64,000 bases of DNA from JANXQG01 sp963775975. Its GTDB lineage: Bacteria; Planctomycetota; Planctomycetia; Pirellulales; Thermoguttaceae. Position 1 is the stretch's first letter. Each line of letters opens with the position of its first letter. A program made the position numbers and the translations under genes. Where the stretch lies: NCBI GenBank assembly GCA_963775975.1, contig CAVZKX010000001.1, positions 1,240,001 through 1,304,000 of the forward strand, given 5' to 3'. Below the pieces are notes generated by a model that made no database searches, had not been told where the DNA came from, and saw nothing but the letters and a program-made list of their open reading frames with translations. This document shows, piece by piece, positions 17,367 through 26,456 of this stretch.

Positions 17367-19199
17367 TCACTTGACCCGCGTCAAAAAGTCCTCCAACCCT
17401 AGTAATAACTGTGCAACGCCCAGCGAGGCCCGCGACATCAACTCCATGTTCACGCGTAGCGTTTCCTCGGCGGCTCGCGTGTAATCTTCGCGGCCGGCAA
17501 GTCGAGATAGCCGCAAAAGCGCCGTCACCGCCAGGCCGGTGCTGCTCGGCACGGGCGAATCGACAACATCCTTTCTCCGCGAGATGAGCGGCTCGTGGTC
17601 GTTGGCGATGTAAAAGAATCCGCCGTCTTTCGCGTCTCGGAACCGCGCCAGCATCGCGTCGGCCAGCCGGACCGCCTCATCCAGCCAGCGGCCGCCCTCA
17701 CCCCCTGCCCCTCTCCCGGAAGGAGAGGGGGGCATGGATTCGTCGAGCGTGATGAGCGCATTGCAGAGGCTGGCGTGGTCATCGAGAAAGGCCTTATGCC
17801 GCGCCTGACCGCGCGCCAGCAATGCAGCATGCGGCCCTCGCCGTCGCACAGCTCCTTAAGCAGAAAATCGGCCGCTGCCGCCGCGGCGTTTGCGTAGCGC
17901 GGTTCATCCAGCGCCGCCCCCGCCTTCGCCAGCGCGTCAATCATCAGGCCATTCCAGCTTACGAGCACCTTGTCGTCGCGGCCCGGCCGCACGCGCTTCG
18001 ATCGGGCTTCCAGCAACTTCGCGCGATCGTCCGCCAACTCGGCCTCTAATTCCGCCGCGTCGCGGCCGAGCATTTTGGCGCAAACGGCGACCGGTTTAGA
18101 TAAATTCAGGATGTTGCTGCCCTCGAAATTGCCGGCGGCGGATACGTCGTACACCTTAGAGAACGCGGCCGCCCGGTCGTGGCCGAGCACCGCCTCGATT
18201 TCTGCCGGCGTCCAGACGTAGAATTTGCCTTCCTCGCCCTCGCTGTCGGCGTCCTCGGCGGCGTAAAAGCCGCCGTACGGATCGGTCATGTCTCGGAGCA
18301 CGTAATCTAACGTCTCGCGGACGACGCGGCGGTAGTCGTCCCGCCCGGTCGCCTGCCAGGCGGCCAGATAGCAGTCGGCCAGCATGGCATTGTCGTAGAG
18401 CATTTTCTCGAAGTGCGGCACGAGCCACCGATCGTCGACGCTGTAGCGGTGAAAGCCGCCGCCCAATTGATCGTAGATGCCGCCCGCGGCCATGCGATCG
18501 AGCGTCACGGTGACCATTTCCAACAAGTCCTCGCGCTTCGATTGATGCCACCGCGCCAAGAGCAGCTTCAACTCGATGGCGTGTGGAAACTTCGGCGCGC
18601 CTCCAAAGCCTCCATAGCGCGCGTCGAATGTCTGAAGCATGGCGGCCTCGGCCGTTTCCAACGGGCTCGCCGTCAATTCGGCCGTCTTGTCGCCGGGCAC
18701 ATGCTGCCGCTGTAAGAATTCCACCGCCTGATCCGCCTGCTCGAGGACCTCCTCGCGGCGGTCGCGCCACGCGGCTGCAACGGCGGGCACGATTTCGATA
18801 AAGCCCGGCATCCCGCCGCGGGCGTTCTTCGGCCAATACGTGCCGCCGAAAAAGGGCTTCTTCTCGGGCGTGAGGAAGACCGACATCGGCCAGCCGCCGT
18901 GGCCGGTCATCGCCTGCACGGCTTCCATATAAACCTGGTCGAGATCGGGCCGCTCCTCGCGATCGACCTTTATTGCAACGAAATCACGGTTCAAGAGCTC
19001 GGCCACGCCGGCGTCTTCAAAACTCTCATGGGCCATCACGTGGCACCAATGGCAGGCCGAGTAGCCGATGGAAAGGAAGATCGGCTTCTGCTCTGCCTGT
19101 GCGCAGGCCCAGCGCCTCCGGGCCCCAAGGTTCCCAAGCGACCGGGTTTTCCGCGTGTTGAAGCAGATACGGGCTGATCTCGCCGGATAATTTGTTCAT
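17367..19199 (-). CDS. YyaL/DUF255 family thioredoxin-domain protein, two frameshifts
   Basis: Start ATG at 19199 (MNKLSGEISPYLLQHAENPV). The N-terminal thioredoxin-like domain contains SIGYSACHWCHVMAHESFED, the CxxC hallmark of the family, and is followed by VDREERPDLDQVYME and GGWPMSVFLTP. A six-hairpin alpha/alpha barrel follows, with GGFGGAPKFPHAIEL, GGGFHRYSVDDRWLVPHFEK and FYAAEDADSEGEEGKFYVW. Frame breaks near 19112 and 17812 each look like one base. The total of about 610 residues fits the family. Members (human homologue SPATA20) are annotated as thioredoxin-domain proteins with an N-acylglucosamine-epimerase-like barrel; the reaction is uncertain. A translated palindromic repeat lies at 17692-17734. 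Confidence 0.88.
17692..17734. repeat. Palindromic repeat, family B copy 2, inside the YyaL-like gene
   Basis: On the minus strand this segment reads as in-frame codons for MPPSPSGRGAGGEGGR, placed between LITLDES and WLDEAVRLADAML, where the family normally has no such stretch. The DNA matches the reverse complement of 12529-12567. It is an insertion that kept the frame. Confidence 0.8.
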
Positions 19200-19217
19200 G
19201 TGGGCATTGTGTCCGAG

Positions 19218-19293
19218 TAGGGTGGGCCGAGCGCAGCGAGCCCCACCAACGCTCGCGCGAGGCGGTGGGACTCGTTGCACTCGGCCCACCCTA
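19218..19293. repeat. Palindromic repeat, family D copy 1
   Basis: Arms 19218-19247 and 19264-19293 pair at about 27 of 30 positions. The reverse complement of the left arm matches 48551-48580 at 29 of 30 bases. It fills nearly all of the 97-base gap between the fucosidase stop and the YyaL-like start. Confidence 0.85.
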
Positions 19294-19296
19294 CCT

Positions 19297-20757
19297 TTAC
19301 TTCGCGGCAGCCTTCTTCTTCGCCGGCTTCTTCGGCTCTGGCGCCGGCTCCGCGGCGGGCGGCTGATCGATGTCCAACGGGCCTTTCACACGAAGTACGA
19401 CCGTGGAGGAGATCGGGTCGGGGGCTATTTCAGGGAGATGGACGACTACATCCAGTTTCTTCAAACCAACGACGCGGCTCCTGCCGATGCCAGCAAAGAT
19501 CGAGAACGTCTCTAAATGCGTTTTCGCTGGATCAACCAACAAATACGCGCTCTCAACGTCAATCTGACCAGGCACAATCAACTTCCCATCCTTCGGCCAA
19601 TCAAACACATGCAGATAAAGCGTCGTCCCCTTCTCATCCACCTTCTTCGTACACCGCCCCCAGGCCAGCGGCTGAGTGAAGGGCGTGGCCGTCGTGCCGT
19701 AGATCGCTTCACCATTGACCTTCATCCACTTGCCGATTTCCGCCAGCCGCTCGATGCTCGGCTCGGGAATCTCGCCCTCGGAGGTCGGCCCCACGTTCAG
19801 AAGATAATTGCCGCCCTTGCTGGCGATGTCGATCAAATTGTGCAGTAGCGTCGCCTCGGACTTCCAGTTGTGGTCGTTTTTCTTGAAACCCCACGTGCCG
19901 TTCATCGTCATGCACGTTTCCCAGTCGCGATCCTTGTAGCCTTGCGGCGGAATGTGCTGTTCGGGCGTTTCCGTGTCGCCCTTGTAGCCGCCGCCGAGGC
20001 GATTGTTCCAGATGATGCCCGGCTGCAAGCTCAAGAGCGGCAGGATCATCTCCGCCCGCTCTTTCGTCATGTCCTTCGGCGTGTCGAACCAAAGAACCGA
20101 GACCTTTCCATAGTTGGTGAGAATCTCGCGGATCTCCGGCACGGCGATTTCCTTGATGTATTTGGTCATGTCGCCGTCCTGGGCTGGGTCCCAGTGCCCG
20201 CCGACGGCCGCGCCGCCCGGATGGTGCCAGTCCTGCGCCTGCGAATAGTAGAAGCCGAGCTTGATGCCTTGCTTCTCGCAGGCCGCCGCCAATTCCTTCA
20301 GCGGGTCGCGCTTGAAGGGCGTGGCGTCGTAAATGTTGTAGGGACTCGTCTTGCTGTGGAACATGGCGAAGCCGTCGTGGTGCTTCGACGTGATGACGAT
20401 GTACTTCATGCCCGCGTTTTTGGCGATCTCGACCCAACGGTCGGCGTCGAACTTGACCGGATTGAATTCCTTCGTGTACTCCGCGTATCGGGCGACGGGA
20501 ATCTTGGCGTCGTGCATGATCCACTCGCCGATGTGAGCATACGGCTTGCCCTCGTAGACGCCGGCCGGGACAGAATAGACGCCCCAGTGAATAAACATGC
20601 CGAACTTGGCCTCCCGCCACCACTTCATGCGTGCGTCGCGCTCGGCTTTGGTTTCCGCCGGCAGCGCGGAAGGCGAAGGCGCGGGCGGCGCGGCGGCGGC
20701 AAAGGATGCGAAAGAAATGGCCCAAAGCAACGCAGCGGCAACGATCGGCTTGAACAT
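19297..20757 (-). CDS. Exported alpha-L-fucosidase (GH29)
   Basis: 486 residues from the ATG at 20757, which has AGGAG 6 bases upstream, and a signal peptide ending near SFAAAAP. The GH29 core is well preserved: WWREAKFGMFIHWGVYSVPAG, GMKYIVITSKHHDGFAMFHS, GFYYSQAQDWHHPGG and VSVLWFDTP, where the aspartate near residue 230 is the expected nucleophile. GNYLLNVGPTSEGEIPE is the usual C-terminal catalytic-domain landmark. A beta domain and an A/P/K-rich tail (KKPAKKKAAAK) follow. Likely releases alpha-linked fucose from polysaccharides or glycoconjugates in the periplasm or outside the cell. No sulfatase is adjacent in this window. Confidence 0.93.
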   Translation of the reverse strand: MFKPIVAAALLWAISFASFAAAAPPAPSPSALPAETKAERDARMKWWREAKFGMFIHWGVYSVPAGVYEGKPYAHIGEWIMHDAKIPVARYAEYTKEFNPVKFDADRWVEIAKNAGMKYIVITSKHHDGFAMFHSKTSPYNIYDATPFKRDPLKELAAACEKQGIKLGFYYSQAQDWHHPGGAAVGGHWDPAQDGDMTKYIKEIAVPEIREILTNYGKVSVLWFDTPKDMTKERAEMILPLLSLQPGIIWNNRLGGGYKGDTETPEQHIPPQGYKDRDWETCMTMNGTWGFKKNDHNWKSEATLLHNLIDIASKGGNYLLNVGPTSEGEIPEPSIERLAEIGKWMKVNGEAIYGTTATPFTQPLAWGRCTKKVDEKGTTLYLHVFDWPKDGKLIVPGQIDVESAYLLVDPAKTHLETFSIFAGIGRSRVVGLKKLDVVVHLPEIAPDPISSTVVLRVKGPLDIDQPPAAEPAPEPKKPAKKKAAAK

Positions 20758-20862
20758 GAGCGACTCCTGGTCCACGATTACCCGGTAGGAAAGTGACACG
20801 GCGACACGATCCCAAGCAGCATAAAGGCGCCGGAGCGATTTGGCAAGCATACGGAGGCGGCT

Positions 20863-20922
20863 GTAGGATGGACCTCCGAGTCCGTCCCATTTTTCGCGGA
20901 CGGACTCAGAGGTCCATCCTAC
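20863..20922. repeat. Palindromic repeat, family E
   Basis: Arms 20863-20887 (GTAGGATGGACCTCCGAGTC and on) and 20898-20922 pair at 24 of 25 positions around a 10-base loop. It lies about 105 bases upstream of the fucosidase start. Confidence 0.85.
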
Positions 20923-21441
20923 GGATTCAGCGCATTCTGGGCAATCGCCACGCAACCGGCATTTCCCGCCGCCCGCGTACCGCACCGCCGCGGCAGCGGC
21001 AGTTGATGCGCGGCGCGAGCGGCCGATTTCTTTCCACGACATCCGCGCCGGGGCCGAAAAGGAAATGGAAATTCGCCGCCAAAGCGCGAGGCTTCTTGAA
21101 CGGCCGGCATGTCCGCCGCTCGCGACCCCTGTCCAGCAGGCGGCCCAGCGGCTCTTGGAAGCCGGAGTAGGCAATGTTCATGGTGCTATTGCAAGGTGTG
21201 GTTGCCGCAGGCCCTTCCGCGGTCTTATCATTCCGGCGGTGCGAAACAACTCACCGCGCCGCAGCCGCCTCCGGCAGTTGTTCTCGTTTGAACGCTGCCG
21301 TTGACTTGCGTCATGCGATGTGATCGTCCGCGCACTGTCGCTGCCCGTCATTTCCATTATAACGCCGAGTTGCCGTCGGCAAGCGAAATGGCGGGGGACG
21401 ATTTGTGGAGAGTGTGCGGAAGGTGTGCGAATCTCGGATGC
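20923..21441. other. Region without a recognised gene
   Basis: Several short open frames overlap on both strands, but none has a ribosome site, a family motif or codon use that stands out. I see no repeat or RNA gene here. Confidence 0.4.
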
Positions 21442-21470
21442 TTGACAGCCCCTGGGAGGTTTGGGACAAT
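21442..21470 (+). promoter_or_regulatory. Near-consensus sigma-70 promoter
   Basis: TTGACA at 21442-21447, a 17-base spacer and GACAAT at 21465-21470. The expected start is about 30 bases before the ATG at 21510. Confidence 0.7.
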
Positions 21471-21509
21471 GCTGCATAACCGCACTACATCCAAAACGGA
21501 GTCAGAATC

Positions 21510-21818
21510 ATGGCCAAGTCAGAAGGCGTCAACAAATCCCAATCGATCCGCGACTACTATAAGGCACATCCCAAGGCGAAAACGTCGGAAGTCGTCGAAG
21601 CCTTGGCGAAGGATCGAATCTCGGTGAGTGCCAATCTTGTCACGACGGTCAAATCAAAGCACAACACGCGGCGGCGAGCGGTGAAGAAGGTTGTCGCTAA
21701 AGGAGGTGTGGGCGTCCCGGAACTCAAGGCCGCGTTGGCCCTGATCAAGCTCACCGGAAGCCTCAAGGCCGCGACCCAAGCACTGGCGGTCGCTCAGGAA
21801 ATCAGGGATATCGTGTAG
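21510..21818 (+). CDS. Small HTH-like protein, conserved type, unknown function
   Basis: 102 residues. The N-terminal half reads NKSQSIRDYYKAHPKAKTSE then VVEALAKDRISVSANLVTTV, a pattern compatible with a short winged-helix or helix-turn-helix (residues about 8-50). A basic segment follows (KHNTRRRAVKKVVAKGG), and then two helices. Similar small proteins recur in planctomycetes and related phyla, from memory. The near-consensus promoter just upstream suggests strong constitutive expression. A DNA-binding role is plausible but unproven. No operon partner: the next gene is about 290 bases away. Confidence 0.7.
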   Translation: MAKSEGVNKSQSIRDYYKAHPKAKTSEVVEALAKDRISVSANLVTTVKSKHNTRRRAVKKVVAKGGVGVPELKAALALIKLTGSLKAATQALAVAQEIRDIV

Positions 21819-22111
21819 GCAGAATTCCTATCACGGGCCATCTTTCGCGCTGACGGCCACGATCCGAGAAGTACCAAGCCCACGCAACAACCCGCCGAAA
21901 TGGGGGTGTTGGCGCGTTGGCTGAATTAAGCCCTTGGTCGAATCGCGCAACGTCCTTGCGACTGCCCCATTTCCTTTGCTTGCTTTACCCAGGCTGCCCA
22001 ATTAAGATCAATGAAGGACCGCTAGGGCCGCCCGGGAACCGAATTTGATTCGTTTCCGCAGCCCTTTCGGACTCTATCTGGACCCGAGAAAGTCTTTTCA
22101 GGAGATCAGCG

Positions 22112-23472
22112 ATGTTGTCGCGTGGCCCGATTTTGAGAAGGGTAATTTGGATGTCGGCCGCGGCCGCAATGTTGGCGGCGCCGAGACTTGTCATGGCGCA
22201 AGGCGGCGTGGCCGTTGATGCCGAGGGCGTGGTGCGTCTCAAGTCGACCGCCGATCAGACCGGCCAGCTTAGCAAGCAGCAGCAGGCGGCCATCCGCGCG
22301 GGCCTGAATACCAAGGCCGCTAAGAAAAGTGCGATACGCTACATCTCGCTGAAGGCACTTGAGCAGGATATTAAGGCACACAACGGTGCGCTCACTGACG
22401 AGATGCGCTATCTCGCCGGACTACTCCGCATTCGCTACGTTTTCTTCTATCCCGATAGCGGCGACATCGTCATCGCCGGCCCGGCCGAAGGCTGGACCAC
22501 CGATGCGAACGACCGCGCGGTCGGCATCTCCAGCGGACGCCCCGTCATTCGCCTAGAGGACCTCTGCACGGCCTTGCGGGCGTTTCCGCCCAGCGGAAAA
22601 ACGACGCGCTTGATCGGCTGCTCGATCGACCCGACGCAAGAAGGCCTGAAGGCTTATGAACAATTCGTCCGCAGCGTTGGCTCGAGCCTCGACCCGCGCG
22701 ACACGCAGCGGGTGGAAATGGTCGCCGAGGGAATGCGGAACTCGAAGGGCCTGCAGAGCATCAGCGTGAACGGCATCTCGCCCAAGACGCACTATGCGAT
22801 GGTGATGGTCGAGGCGGATTATCGCATGAAAATGATCGGCATCGGCCTGGAGAAACCGCCCGTGAAGCTCGTCAGCTTCGTCGATCGGGCGAACGCCGCG
22901 CAGCTCGGCAGCCAGGGTCTCGCCCGCTGGTTCTTCACGCCCAATTATGAGTGCGTCCGCACTTCGGCGGACGGCCAGGCGATGGAGTTGGTGGGCGACG
23001 GCGTGAAGGTCGTGGGCGAGGAGGAACTGGTGGGCCTTAACGGCCAGCGAGCGGCCACCGCACGCGGAAACAGCGCCAGCAAAGCCTTCACGCAGGCCTT
23101 CACCAAGGTCTATTCGGAACTGGCGGACCGCTCGCCGGTCTACGCCGAATTACGGAACATGATCGACCTGGCGGTCGCGGCCGCGTATATCCAGCAGCAC
23201 GATTTCTACGGCAAAGGCAACTGGAAGGCCGACGTGCTCGATGACGAGAGCACGATTGCCACCGAAGTTTACAACCCGCCGAAGCAAGTCGCCACCGTGG
23301 TAAATGTGATCCGCAAGGGCAACACCCTGTCGATGCCAAACGGCGGCGTGGAAATCAACCCACTGATGGCCTTACGCCCGAGAAGGTGATGGAAGACAAG
23401 GACAGCAAAGTCGCCCAGGCGCATTCAAAGGCAAAGATCGAGCTTCCCAAGGGCCGCTGGTGGTGGGACTGA
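22112..23472 (+). CDS. DUF1598 family exported protein (frameshift near 23372)
   Basis: ATG 22112 has AGGAGATC upstream and a signal peptide ending near LVMAQGG. The body contains IGCSIDPTQEGLKAYEQF, QRVEMVAEGMRNSKGLQ, SQGLARWFFTPNYECV, ELRNMIDLAVAAAYIQQ and GVEINPLMAL, which fit the planctomycete family DUF1598 as I remember it. The first frame stops at 23389 after a short nonsense tail. The next frame continues TPEKVMEDKDSKVAQAHSKA and ends RWWWD at 23472, a typical ending, so one indel near 23372 is likely. Full length about 452 residues. Function unknown; expected to be exported. Confidence 0.78.
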
Positions 23473-23480
23473 TTCTCAAA

Positions 23481-23537
23481 TCCCCTCCTTCCTCTCCCGC
23501 GCTTGCTGCGAGCTTGCAAGCGCGGGGAGGAGTGGGG
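23481..23537. terminator. Palindromic region after the DUF1598 gene, possible terminator
   Basis: The C/T-rich left arm 23481-23505 ends CCCGCGCTTG and pairs with CAAGCGCGGGGAGG from 23517. There is a GC-rich stem but no T-run, so either a repeat element or a weak terminator. Confidence 0.45.
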
Positions 23538-23661
23538 AAAGGGACGCCTTGTGAGCCAAGCCGTTGCAGCAGGTGTTTCGGAGCCGCGGAAGCAAAACTG
23601 ATTGCTCAGTGAAAAAGTCGACGCTCGGGAAGCGTCCAAATCATTCTGGATTACGGCTGTT

Positions 23662-24267
23662 CTAGTATTCGGAAGCTGCCTTGTTCCACATGCTTCGTAT
23701 CAAACGCAGCTTCCGCTCCACGGTGCGGGCGGTGGATTGCATCTGAGAAGCGATTTCTGCGTTTGAATGTCCTTCCATTTTCCAGATAGCAAGACGCCGC
23801 AAATTGTCGTCGGGCAGGCTGTCGAGCAAGCGGTCGCACTGCTCCGCCATTTCCGCGGCGAACTGTGGAGTTGGTTCGCGCGAGAGGATTTGGTCGACCG
23901 CCGCCTCCTCGCCATCGGAAGCATCGCTATCGGTAAGCCCGGCGCGGCGGCCTCCGCGCTTCTGGCGGCCTTCGTCGCGGACCAGATGAAGCGACTTGTG
24001 TGCGGTAATCACTATGAGCAGCCGCCAGAGATCGTTGCGGTCGCTTAGACGCGGATACTCTCCGGCTTCTATTCTGCGGAGCGCGCTATGCATCGCGCTG
24101 AGCGCCACGTCTTCCTCATCGACGGCTCGACTACGGCGGCCGCGCAGTTTTTGAGCGGCAAACCGAACGATTTGCGCAAAGTACTTCTCCCAAAGATGTT
24201 GTGCCGCCTCGCGGTTGCCTTGTTGCAACTCGGCGATCCAGTGCGTTATCGATTTTTCGTCCGACAT
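23662..24267 (-). CDS. ECF-type sigma factor (planctomycete Sigma70_ECF type)
   Basis: 201 residues from ATG 24267 (MSDEKSITHWIAELQQGN); an upstream ATG at 24294 is less likely. Region 2: AAQHLWEKYFAQIVRFAAQK, VDEEDVALSAMHSALRRI, NDLWRLLIVITAHKSLHLVR. Region 4: LRRLAIWKMEGHSNAEIASQ then ARTVERKLRLIRSMW, the helix-turn-helix. This is the ECF group commonly paired with large Ser/Thr kinases in planctomycetes, and such a kinase starts 2.2 kb away on the opposite strand. No anti-sigma gene is adjacent, which suits control by phosphorylation; that is inference. Confidence 0.9.
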   Translation of the reverse strand: MSDEKSITHWIAELQQGNREAAQHLWEKYFAQIVRFAAQKLRGRRSRAVDEEDVALSAMHSALRRIEAGEYPRLSDRNDLWRLLIVITAHKSLHLVRDEGRQKRGGRRAGLTDSDASDGEEAAVDQILSREPTPQFAAEMAEQCDRLLDSLPDDNLRRLAIWKMEGHSNAEIASQMQSTARTVERKLRLIRSMWNKAASEY

Positions 24268-24369
24268 TGTGCGCCCCACGAAGGCAACCGGCATTGTGCA
24301 GCGGCGATTATACCGAGTGTGGCACGGAGTTCGCAGGGATTTGACGGATCGTGCGGCCGTGCGTGGCCG

Positions 24370-25413
24370 TTATTTGGGTTCTGGCAGTGAAATATCTGCC
24401 CACGAGTCGCGAGAATTCATAAGTAGTCCGCCCTGCGACGGATCTTTCATTAAACCATCAATCTGAGGTTTCGTTAAGAAAGCGCGTCCTGGGTCGTTTT
24501 CAAAATCTTCGAGTATTCCAAAGCGCCAGTTGTAAGCTTCCTGTAGCCTGCGACTCAACCCGCCAGCGTCTTTCGCTCCTCCCGTATAGTATGGTGACCC
24601 GTGAACCGCATTCGGATCGTCGTAAAAATAATCGGCAAACGTATCGCCTCCTTCGTAGATGGTATTGATCCCCTCGTACCCAGTGCGCTGTGCTGACTTA
24701 GTGTCGGTATTTTTAATATAGATCCAATCTCCCGGGATCATATTGTCTGGAGGAACATTGAATTGCCGGACTAGGTAATTCCGGTGATCAAGCGACTGTG
24801 GTGGAAGTGCATGGCTGCCCCCTACATGGCCCACCGGTTCCCCATCGGCCAGGGAATCGAGATACTCTGCCATTCTAATATCTTTTTTGACAGCGCGGCA
24901 ATAATCAAAAATTCCCTGCATGATGCAGAGTTTTGTTGCGGACCGACAGCCCAGTGAATATTCAAAAGCGCCGGTAAAGGCATCTTGAACCGCCTCGTGT
25001 GGCGAGACCCCTTTAGGAATAAACGCGTCTTCGGGCGCTCCCCAAAATGCCGGGTTGAATTTTGCAGGCAAACTTTCCAAAACAAGTGTGCCATCTGGTT
25101 GGATAACCCATTTCTCAGGAAACTTCCACCGCCCTTGCGCCACCTTAGCCCACTTCACGATGTTCTGCCGAATACCAATGTGATCTTTGAGCGCTTCGAT
25201 AGAGCACTGTGGTCCGGTCAGCACATATTCACGTCCGTGCTGCATGAGGGCTGCGAGAATTTCTTTTCGAGAAACAATCTCACCCTTATGCCCGTCCGGA
25301 AAATTCGTTATTTCGGGGTTGATTCTAAAGACGAGTTCCCCATGAGAATCTCTGCGAGTCGCCATGTCCAAAGTGGATGTATCCGTCTGCGGCGTGTTCA
25401 GGGAAAAGAGCAA
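24370..25413 (-). CDS. Tgl-like protein-glutamine gamma-glutamyltransferase homologue
   Basis: 347 residues from a TTG at 25413, or about 331 from ATG 25365. By eye it aligns with Bacillus spore-coat transglutaminase Tgl: IEALKDHIGIRQNIVKWAK with its IAELMFELKLRMNIVAAAK, VIQPDGTLVLE with RVSPEGALEL, AVQDAFTGAFEYSLGC with AIRDIAENGPFYAFEC, and PGDWIYIKNTD plus INTIYEGGDTFADY with LGDCLYFKNPEF plus ENVILLGEDKYFAH. The catalytic cysteine corresponds to Cys156. The two Bacillus glutamates (FEC and GEN) appear as LGC and GIN, so activity is uncertain. Length exceeds Tgl by about 100 residues. The family cross-links proteins. No signal peptide. It lies between an ECF sigma gene and a kinase gene. 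Confidence 0.5.
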   Translation of the reverse strand: MLFSLNTPQTDTSTLDMATRRDSHGELVFRINPEITNFPDGHKGEIVSRKEILAALMQHGREYVLTGPQCSIEALKDHIGIRQNIVKWAKVAQGRWKFPEKWVIQPDGTLVLESLPAKFNPAFWGAPEDAFIPKGVSPHEAVQDAFTGAFEYSLGCRSATKLCIMQGIFDYCRAVKKDIRMAEYLDSLADGEPVGHVGGSHALPPQSLDHRNYLVRQFNVPPDNMIPGDWIYIKNTDTKSAQRTGYEGINTIYEGGDTFADYFYDDPNAVHGSPYYTGGAKDAGGLSRRLQEAYNWRFGILEDFENDPGRAFLTKPQIDGLMKDPSQGGLLMNSRDSWADISLPEPK

Positions 25414-25913
25414 TCCCCCGAAGAAGACTCACTTTTTCGAATCATTTCCGGAGGGAAATCAAGACTCGCAACAAAATCAGACATGTCACGTTCAATTTTC
25501 TTACGCGCTTCAGGTGAGCATTCAAACCGCACGCCGCCAAAGGCAACGTGTTCGATCTGTGGGCCGCCCACAAACGCTTGGACATCGCCGCCGCGGCGCA
25601 ATCCACGGCCCAGACCTTCGCCACCAACTTGACTCGGTCGAACGTCCCGGCTACAGAGACGAGGAACCCGTGACGATTCCCCAGTCACCCCACTAACTTC
25701 CCAATCCCGGCCTTCCAGTTCACGGTGAACCGAGACAACGGCGGCGCTGCCGCCGAACCACGGCAATATGAATTTGTCGATTAACGGCTGCGCCTGGAAG
25801 AGCAAAAACGAGCTGATCAGCGTCGCGGCGCAGAATACGAGTTCAGCGAATCGCATGGGCGATTTTGGACGCGAATGCGATGGTTCAGTTGCAGTTCTTT
25901 CGATCGTTGTCAC
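25398..25913 (-). pseudogene. Probable fragment of a fused MFS/spermidine-synthase-like membrane protein
   Basis: An open frame of 171 residues. Residues 20-60 (RFAELVFCAATLISSFLLFQ, AQPLIDKFILPWFGGSAAVV) match the first membrane helix and the LPWFGG motif of fused MFS transporter/spermidine synthase proteins. After AAVV the sequence loses all hydrophobic character and resembles nothing I know. The family protein should continue for several hundred residues, so this looks like a truncated N-terminus joined to unrelated sequence. Its end overlaps the Tgl-like start by 16 bases. It may be a small expressed chimera instead. Confidence 0.4.
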
Positions 25914-26456
25914 GAATGGCGAGCTCCGGTGGTTTGAAGATTGGCTGTTCCTTGAAGGAAGTCCCTTTCGATGTCCCAGCCCGACAAGCCAATTTCCAAA
26001 AACAGCGTGTCGTCAAACTTTGAGTGCCCGATCGCGCATACTCAGGTTTTTCTTGCGCGATCAATGTCGGGCATCCGACAGAAACGGAGCAATCTCTGAA
26101 GTCACAGATGAATTGGCGCTGGTAATCTCGACCCGAACTTCAGTATCGTGGTCGATGTCTTTTCGCTGCTTCTCGTTGCCTGCTCAGGCCGAGTCACGCG
26201 AAAGCCGGCGGCTAGTTGCCTACCGCGACTCTTGAATGCCCCATCCGGGGTATCTTTGATAGCTTTGACTTTATTCCTCGTCGGTGTAAGATACTTTCGA
26301 CGAACAATTCTCGGCCTGTGATCGTAGCTATCCATTGGTAGATCAGGCACAAAAACGCGGTGCGTCACGCCAACTGCGGCGACAGCCCAAAGGGCCGACC
26401 AACCACCGCCCGTGAGAGCCTGCGCATACGCCTTTTCGAATTGGTAAGGCCCGATA
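25914..26456. other. Divergent intergenic region, no gene recognised
   Basis: Lies between the minus-strand fragment and the plus-strand kinase. Open frames exist on both strands. One minus-strand frame (26102-26626) has a hydrophobic stretch (LTGGGWSALWAVAAVGVTHR) but overlaps the kinase start and has no ribosome site. It probably holds divergent promoters; none is clear. Confidence 0.35.
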
